Shown here: positions 22,801-26,872 of the stretch, one piece after another | How the letters are laid out: each line of letters begins with the position of its first letter | Position numbering within the stretch: the first letter of the stretch is position 1 | NCBI GenBank assembly: GCA_002418205.1 | Contig: DIDP01000039.1 | Coordinates: 147,132-174,003 of the forward strand | Length of the DNA: 26,872 bases | Reading direction: 5' to 3' | Source of the DNA: Anaerolineales bacterium UBA5797 | GTDB taxonomy: Bacteria > Chloroflexota > Anaerolineae > Anaerolineales > Villigracilaceae | Notes under the pieces: generated by a model | Databases searched by the model: none | The model's input: the letters and a program-made list of their open reading frames with translations, nothing else | What the model was told of the DNA's origin: nothing | Position numbers and translations under genes: made by a program

Positions 22801-23339
22801 TTTTCCTGCCAGTTGTCAAGTGTGTGTAAGTCTGAGGGGTTGCCCAGAAGCCAGAGCAGGATCTGTTTGAACCAATAACTCAATGGGGCGGTTTTTTGTT
22901 CCATGATTTTTTGGATTTCGGTCAGGCTGTAAAAATCCACGCGTTCGATTTCGGCTGGGTCGAAGTTGAATTGTTCCCGATGGACCGATCCTTTGTAGAT
23001 CGTGCTGATCTCGTTGTCGTTGGGTCCGTAATTCAATTTGAATTTTATCAGTGGCTGGATCTCGACTCCATCCAGGCCGAGTTCCTCTGAAAGTCCGCGG
23101 ATCGCGGCATGGTAATAGTCCTCTCCTGCCTGGACGTGTTCAGAGACGGAACAGTCCAAAGCCAGAGGGGATTGCGATTTTTTTTCGCTTCGCTGCTGGA
23201 CGAGCAGCCTGCCGCGCCGGTCGAAGAGCAGGATGTGCACGCCGCGATGCCACAGTCCGCGTTGGTGGACAACCGTCCGGGTTTCCTGACCGATGACCCG
23301 GTCGTTTTCGTCGATGATGTCGAATAGTTCCTCGGGCAT
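22797..23339 (-). CDS. Nudix hydrolase (YfcD/IPP-isomerase-like subgroup)
   Basis: A 180-residue protein starting MPEELFDIIDENDRVIG, with WHRGVHILLFDRRGRLLVQQRS, typical of the YfcD-type Nudix group. The Nudix box is degenerate: in EHVQAGEDYYHAAIRGLSEELGL the first Gly of the consensus is Glu and the Glu after Arg is Gly, although the EE-x-G core is retained. Relatives hydrolyse nucleoside diphosphate-linked or other diphosphates, or isomerise isopentenyl diphosphate; the substrate here is unknown. The ATG at 23339 was preferred to one at 23402, since it starts the conserved region and has GAGAGA upstream; the longer form would run into the hairpin. Confidence 0.8.
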   Translation of the reverse strand: MPEELFDIIDENDRVIGQETRTVVHQRGLWHRGVHILLFDRRGRLLVQQRSEKKSQSPLALDCSVSEHVQAGEDYYHAAIRGLSEELGLDGVEIQPLIKFKLNYGPNDNEISTIYKGSVHREQFNFDPAEIERVDFYSLTEIQKIMEQKTAPLSYWFKQILLWLLGNPSDLHTLDNWQEK

Positions 23340-23375
23340 TGCATCTCTCTTTCGGTGAGCGGTGTCTGAAACAAG

Positions 23376-23409
23376 AAAGGATGTGAAGAAGTATATCCTC
23401 ACATCCTTT
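23376..23409 (-). terminator. Hairpin after the CbbY-type gene, probable intrinsic terminator
   Basis: AAAGGATGTGA (23376-23386) pairs perfectly with TCACATCCTTT (23399-23409), with a 12-base loop. On the minus strand it follows the HAD-type gene by 25 bases and is followed by TTTCTTGTTT. It probably ends the transaldolase-aldolase-aminotransferase-phosphatase transcript. The loop contains TATACT, which could also be a -10 box for the Nudix gene, but no good -35 was found. Confidence 0.55.
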
Positions 23410-23434
23410 TCCCTGCACCAAACCGGAAACGATC

Positions 23435-24193
23435 TTACTTTGAGAAAAGTTCCACCAGTTGTTTGACGTGGACTACGCCGTCGAAGCCCGCCAGTTCTCC
23501 CTTGCGGAGTTCGGCTTTCTCTCCGTCTGCGTCGCCGAGGCAGGAGACGATCACATCGCCCGCGCTCACATCCTCTTTTTCGGTGTAATGGTTGGTGGTG
23601 ACGATGGTTTTCAGCCCGGCGGCTTTGGCGGCTTTCACTCCGTTCTTGGAGTCCTCGACCACGAAAACCTCCCCGGGGTTCATTCCAAGTTTGGAGAGGG
23701 CGAGGTTGTAGATCTCCGGGTCCGGTTTCTTGTTCTGGACCACATCGCCCGCCAGCACGAGGTCGAACTTGATGTCTGCGAGGACCTTCTCGGTGACGGC
23801 TTTCGCCGCCTTTTCATTGGAGGTGGTGCAGACCGCGATCTGCAAGCCTGCCTCCATCGCCTCCTTCATGAACCGATGGATGCCCGGGCGTAATGGAAGT
23901 TTGCCTGTCTCGATCAGTTCCACGAACAGCGCGGTCTTGCGCTTGTGCATCTCCTTGACGAGGTTGTCGATCTCCTCCTCGGTTAGCGGCCTGGAGAAGC
24001 CCTTCGTCTTCCAGTGATGTTTCATGCGTTCCTTGCCGCCCGCGATCTGGAGCAGTTCGTGATAATACTCCACATCCCATTCGTCGGTGAAGCCATATTC
24101 CTTGAAGGTCATGTTGAACGACACGCGATGACCATCGCGCTCGGTGTCAATGATCACACCGTCCTGATCGAAGAATACTGCTTTGATTGCCAT
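23435..24193 (-). CDS. HAD-superfamily phosphatase, CbbY-like
   Basis: A 252-residue HAD hydrolase. Motif I is VFFDQDGVIIDTE (nucleophile Asp9, acid/base Asp11; Gln between them is unusual), motif II is VCTTSNEKA, motif III has the Lys of KKPDPEIY, and motif IV is VVEDSKNGVKAA. The cap segment LLQIAGGKERMKHH strongly resembles CbbY, which dephosphorylates xylulose 1,5-bisphosphate, but other sugar phosphates or phosphoglucomutase activity are possible. The start at 24193 has AAAGGAG (24199-24205) five bases upstream. It follows the HisC-like gene across a palindrome-filled gap of 90 bases. In its operon it may remove phosphate from an aldolase or transaldolase product or from an inhibitory sugar bisphosphate. 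Confidence 0.85.
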   Translation of the reverse strand: MAIKAVFFDQDGVIIDTERDGHRVSFNMTFKEYGFTDEWDVEYYHELLQIAGGKERMKHHWKTKGFSRPLTEEEIDNLVKEMHKRKTALFVELIETGKLPLRPGIHRFMKEAMEAGLQIAVCTTSNEKAAKAVTEKVLADIKFDLVLAGDVVQNKKPDPEIYNLALSKLGMNPGEVFVVEDSKNGVKAAKAAGLKTIVTTNHYTEKEDVSAGDVIVSCLGDADGEKAELRKGELAGFDGVVHVKQLVELFSK

Positions 24194-24205
24194 GTCAACT
24201 CCTTT

Positions 24206-24279
24206 CACCACAAAGGGTCACGAAGGTACACAAAGGTTTAAATCATTGTTCCTTTGTGCTCCTTTGTGTTCTTCGTGGT
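24206..24279. repeat. Imperfect long hairpin between HisC-like and CbbY-like genes
   Basis: CACAAAGG (24229-24236) pairs perfectly with CCTTTGTG (24251-24258), and outside it CACCAC (from 24206) with GTGGT (24275-24279), with partly matching CACGAAGG/CCTTTGTG-like segments between. The CACAAAGG words recur several times. Its base adjoins the CbbY-type ribosome site at 24199-24205, so folding may affect that gene's translation. It may be an interspersed repeat. Confidence 0.6.
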
Positions 24280-24283
24280 AAAT

Positions 24284-25396
24284 TTACTTTTTCATCCCAA
24301 AGAACTCAAGGACCGTATCCACGAACAGCTGGTTCTCTTCCTTCGTGCCGACCGTTACGCGGAACCAGCCGTCGCTGCCGTATTTCTTGCTCTCGCCTCG
24401 CAGGATGATGCCCTTCGTCTCGGCGAAGGCGAGCACTTCCTTGCCGGTTTTGCCGGTCGCGCCGCAGTCGAAGAGGATGTAATTTGCCCTCGAGGGGAAG
24501 ACCACGAACCCGGGGATGACGCTCAACGATTCGGTGATGAAGTCCACTGCCTCGTTGTTAAACTTGACGCGTTCGGCGAGTCCCTCGGTATCGTCGAATG
24601 CCGCGAGCGCCGCCCACATCGGGATCGTGCCCACGTTCCAGGGAAGAAGCGAACCGGAGATCTGGTCGATCACCTCCTTGTTGCTGATGGCATATCCGAA
24701 GCGCATTCCTGCCAGGCCGTAGGCTTTGGAGAGTGTGCGCGTGATGAGCACGTTCCTGTACTTTTTCGTCAACTGCACCTGTGACATGCCCAGCCCTGCA
24801 TATTCCACATACGCCTCATCGATGACGAACGGGATCCCGGTTTCAGCGATGCGTACGAAATGTTCGGGCGCCATGAAGTTGCCCGTGGGGTTGTTGGGGT
24901 TTGCCACCACGATGATCTTGGTCTTGTCGGTGATGGCGTTCAAGATCCCGTCCGGGTCGAAGTGCAGGAGATTGTCCTTGTAGATCATCGGCACGTTGAC
25001 CATCTTCGCGCCGAGCAGGGTGCCGCGCAATTGATAGATGCCGAAGCACGGCGTGTGCTGGATCACTTCATCCTGCTGCGGGACGATGAACATGCGGAAG
25101 ATGTTGTCATACACTTCGCTGGAACCGTTGCCGATCATGACGTTCTCGGGTCCGTCCACGTTGTTGATCTCGGCGATCCTGCTGCGCACCACCAATCCCT
25201 GATCGGGATAGCGGTTTGCCATCTTCGCATATTTGACCATCGCGTCCAGCACCTTGTCGGAGGGCGGGTTCGGATTCTCATTGGACATCATGCGGTGCAG
25301 GGACGGGTTTCGCCACGCTTTCTCGATGTGGCTCGAGATGTACATGGGAATTCCCTTGACCCACGGGGCGTAGTATTCTTCGATATTTTTTGTCAT
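24284..25396 (-). CDS. HisC-like PLP aminotransferase (class I/II)
   Basis: A 370-residue fold-type I aminotransferase, close to histidinol-phosphate aminotransferase in size and motifs. The substrate/PLP segments are MSNENPNPPSDKVLDAM, YPDQG, GNGSSEVYDNIF, VANPNNPTGN (164-173), VIDEAYVEY (Asp193) and TLSKAYGLAGMRFGY with the PLP Lys224. C-terminal WFRVTVGTKEEN carries the carboxylate-binding Arg. The start at 25396 has TTAGGAGC seven bases upstream. No other histidine genes are near; instead it sits between an aldolase and a sugar phosphatase, so it may aminate a phosphorylated keto-sugar or act in another amino-compound route. It could equally be the genome's real HisC. Confidence 0.85.
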   Translation of the reverse strand: MTKNIEEYYAPWVKGIPMYISSHIEKAWRNPSLHRMMSNENPNPPSDKVLDAMVKYAKMANRYPDQGLVVRSRIAEINNVDGPENVMIGNGSSEVYDNIFRMFIVPQQDEVIQHTPCFGIYQLRGTLLGAKMVNVPMIYKDNLLHFDPDGILNAITDKTKIIVVANPNNPTGNFMAPEHFVRIAETGIPFVIDEAYVEYAGLGMSQVQLTKKYRNVLITRTLSKAYGLAGMRFGYAISNKEVIDQISGSLLPWNVGTIPMWAALAAFDDTEGLAERVKFNNEAVDFITESLSVIPGFVVFPSRANYILFDCGATGKTGKEVLAFAETKGIILRGESKKYGSDGWFRVTVGTKEENQLFVDTVLEFFGMKK

Positions 25397-25461
25397 TCTT
25401 TTGCTCCTAAATTATTGGTTGCTTTGGTGGTCGGGTAGCCGCAAGTGATGCCGGGCGGCAC

Positions 25462-25480
25462 ATCGAAACCACATGGTTGG
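25462..25480. repeat. Possible remnant of the interspersed palindrome
   Basis: CATCGAAACCACATGGTTGG contains the ATCGAAACC core (the reverse of GGTTTCGAT) next to a partial GGTT arm. It may be a degraded fourth copy. Confidence 0.3.
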
Positions 25481-25491
25481 AAAATTCCTGC

Positions 25492-25537
25492 GGCTGGTTG
25501 GTTTCGATACGGGCTTCGCCCTGCTCGACCAACAGCC
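25492..25537. repeat. Interspersed palindrome, copy 3
   Basis: GGCT plus GTTGGT (25492-25502, one-base bulge) pair with ACCAAC plus AGCC (25528-25537); inside, GGGC (25511-25514) pairs with GCCC (25518-25521). It carries GGTTTCGATACG and GCTCGACCAACAG, as do the two copies near 9750-9887. It lies between the aldolase and HisC-like genes (gap 25397-25544), which otherwise shows no gene. Confidence 0.7.
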
Positions 25538-25544
25538 TGCTTCT

Positions 25545-26420
25545 CTACAGCTTGCCTGTGCTTTCGAGCATGTCCATCCAGTGCATGACAGCCTTGCGGG
25601 TGGCGTCACGGACGGCTACATCCAATTTGCCGGGATCATATTCGTCGCGATGGGCGCTGATGTATTCGAACTTCGTATCGATCAACGTGTGCTTCAGTTC
25701 GGTGGACACGTTGAATTTCGCCCCGCCCGCGGCGAGCAGTCTCTTGATGTAATCCTCGGGCAGTCCGGTCCCGCCATGGACAACGAGCGGAGTCTTGATC
25801 CCATCCCCGTTCAGCATCTTGTTGATGGTCGCCAGCCGCTCGAAATCGATCTTCGGATTCTTGGTCTTGTACACGCCATGTGCCGTGCCGATGGCGGGCG
25901 CAAAGATATCCAGACCGGTGCGTTCGACGAACTCGACCGCTTGTTTGGGATTCGCCAACTGCGCCTCATCCTCCGCGACCTTGATCTGGTCCTCCACCCC
26001 GCTGACGGTCCCCAGCTCGCCCTCGACCGAGATATTCCCCACGCTGTGGCAGTAATCCACCACTTCCTTCGTCTGGCGGATGTTCTCCTCGTAGGACTGT
26101 TTCGACGCGTCGATCATGATGTTGGTATAGCCGGCATCCGCGCACTTCTTGCAATAATCGATCTCCGTGCAGTGATCGAGATGCAGGCAGACCGGCACGG
26201 GCGCGGACTCGGCGAGCGTGCGATAGATCGCCACCATCATGTTCGTCCCGAGGAACTTGGATGGCTTGACCGAGGTCTGGACGATGACCGGCGATCTGGT
26301 TTCGATGGCGGCATCGATCACCGCCTCGAACTGTAACAGGTCTGTGATGTTGAACGCCCCAACGGCATATTTGTTCTTTGCCGCCTCGACCATGATTTCC
26401 TTTGCATTTACGATGGACAT
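25545..26420 (-). CDS. Class II fructose/tagatose-bisphosphate aldolase family protein
   Basis: A 291-residue zinc aldolase of the FbaA/GatY type. The signature HLDHC (Asp82, His83) gives the catalytic Asp and first zinc ligand, EGELGTVSGVED carries the glycine/glutamate loop, GTAHGVY His181 is the second ligand, and VVHGGTGL His215 the third. These enzymes cleave or form ketose 1,6-bisphosphates, releasing dihydroxyacetone phosphate plus an aldehyde. The start at 26420 has AGGAGG five bases upstream. Neighbours are a transaldolase-like gene 27 bases upstream, then HisC-like and CbbY-type genes. Whether it prefers fructose, tagatose or an unusual sugar phosphate cannot be told from sequence. 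Confidence 0.92.
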   Translation of the reverse strand: MSIVNAKEIMVEAAKNKYAVGAFNITDLLQFEAVIDAAIETRSPVIVQTSVKPSKFLGTNMMVAIYRTLAESAPVPVCLHLDHCTEIDYCKKCADAGYTNIMIDASKQSYEENIRQTKEVVDYCHSVGNISVEGELGTVSGVEDQIKVAEDEAQLANPKQAVEFVERTGLDIFAPAIGTAHGVYKTKNPKIDFERLATINKMLNGDGIKTPLVVHGGTGLPEDYIKRLLAAGGAKFNVSTELKHTLIDTKFEYISAHRDEYDPGKLDVAVRDATRKAVMHWMDMLESTGKL

Positions 26421-26447
26421 GCGAACCTCCTGGTTTTGATTTGTGAT

Positions 26448-26872
26448 CTAGTTCGAGAACACTTGTTGATGACGGGCTGTCATCCGTTCTGCAATGAAAT
26501 TTTCCAATCCGGCGAATCCCTTGGAAAAGGCTTCGACCGTGCTGATCGTCGAAGGATGATCGTTGAATTGCTCCAGCGAAAGTCCGTTCGGGTCGTATGC
26601 CTGGATGCAGAAGGGGATCTGCAGCAACTTGGCCATTACATCCCGCGGCACAGACCTTTTGATTTCGGATTCAAATTCAAGATCATCACCGATCTCGAAG
26701 AGCGGTTCCAACACATACGGCGGACAGGTATAAACGATGTCACCTCCTGCGAGTTTTTGTACATCCCAGAATCGCATCCTCCCGGCAGCCAGCGGACCGG
26801 GGCGCATCGAACAGGCGAGCATCTTGCTGGCATAACCGCCTTCCGTCAAAAGACGATAGGCACGCCGGAAGA
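26448..26872 (-). CDS. Transaldolase-like protein, C-terminal fragment
   Basis: About 141 C-terminal codons; the gene enters from the right edge. The peptide FRRAYRLLTEGGYASKMLAC, then SMRPG, resembles the transaldolase strand-7 region (in the family, FG-x-x-T-x-VMGASFR). VQKLAGGDIVYTCPPYVLEPLF resembles the ELAGCD-x-LTISP-x-L segment. The C-terminus ends in a long helix with RMTARHQQVFSN. Transaldolases move a dihydroxyacetone unit between sugar phosphates through a Schiff-base Lys, which lies outside this fragment. It shares the operon with the aldolase. A TTG at 26849 is not a start: the frame stays open to the window edge. Assignment rests on fold-level resemblance, so confidence is moderate. 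Confidence 0.55.
   Translation of the reverse strand, partial: FRRAYRLLTEGGYASKMLACSMRPGPLAAGRMRFWDVQKLAGGDIVYTCPPYVLEPLFEIGDDLEFESEIKRSVPRDVMAKLLQIPFCIQAYDPNGLSLEQFNDHPSTISTVEAFSKGFAGLENFIAERMTARHQQVFSN

Overview
All 27 protein-coding genes recognised here, including two cut by the window edges, lie on the minus strand, so transcription runs from high to low coordinates. The density is very high: no gap exceeds about 160 bases. No rRNA, tRNA, CRISPR array, transposase or phage gene was seen. Moderate-to-high GC, ABC binding lipoproteins with a Cys-Gly-Gly-Gly start, many sugar operons and dispersed GGTTTCGATACG-type palindromes suggest an environmental bacterium, possibly Chloroflexota (Anaerolineae). 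That assignment is inference, not proven.

Layout, in the direction of transcription. (1) 26872-23435: C-terminal end of a transaldolase-like gene, class II fructose/tagatose-bisphosphate-type aldolase, HisC-like PLP aminotransferase and a CbbY-type HAD sugar phosphatase, closed by a hairpin that looks like a terminator. (2) 23339-21499: a Nudix hydrolase and an MFS transporter that seems to have its own, nearly leaderless, promoter. (3) 21457-15381: a LacI-type regulator behind a clear sigma-70 promoter overlapped by a perfect 31-bp palindromic operator, then a sugar-binding lipoprotein, two ABC permeases and a GH1 beta-glucosidase. This is a beta-glucoside-type uptake unit without its own ATPase gene. 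(4) 15236-1: a His-rich CDF metal exporter, then a long run of carbohydrate genes: an uncharacterised barrel-like enzyme, a G1PDH/AraM-like dehydrogenase, a ProXp-ala/YbaK tRNA-editing protein, a Gfo/Idh/MocA oxidoreductase, a PIG-L deacetylase, an extended SDR, a YdjC/ChbG deacetylase, a GPH symporter, a galacturonokinase-like GHMP kinase, a sugar nucleotidyltransferase, a BadF-type (GlcNAc kinase-like) kinase, a neutral-ceramidase-like hydrolase, a GH4 glycosidase, an MFS transporter and the start of a DegT aminotransferase.

The most interesting part is region 4. From the SDR to the MFS transporter (9732-100), seven of eight gene junctions overlap by exactly four bases (ATGA or GTGA) and the eighth has a 1-base gap, so nine genes appear translationally coupled. 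Their combined content (uptake, GH4 hydrolysis, three different amidase/deacetylase folds, two sugar kinases, a sugar-1-phosphate nucleotidyltransferase, epimerase and oxidoreductase) fits breakdown of an N-acylated or uronic-acid-containing glycoconjugate with possible salvage to a nucleotide sugar. The substrate cannot be told from sequence alone.

The window also holds three in-frame heptanucleotide tandem repeats inside otherwise ordinary enzyme genes, a family of interspersed palindromes in gaps, and a strong hairpin between the ABC binding-protein gene and its permeases.
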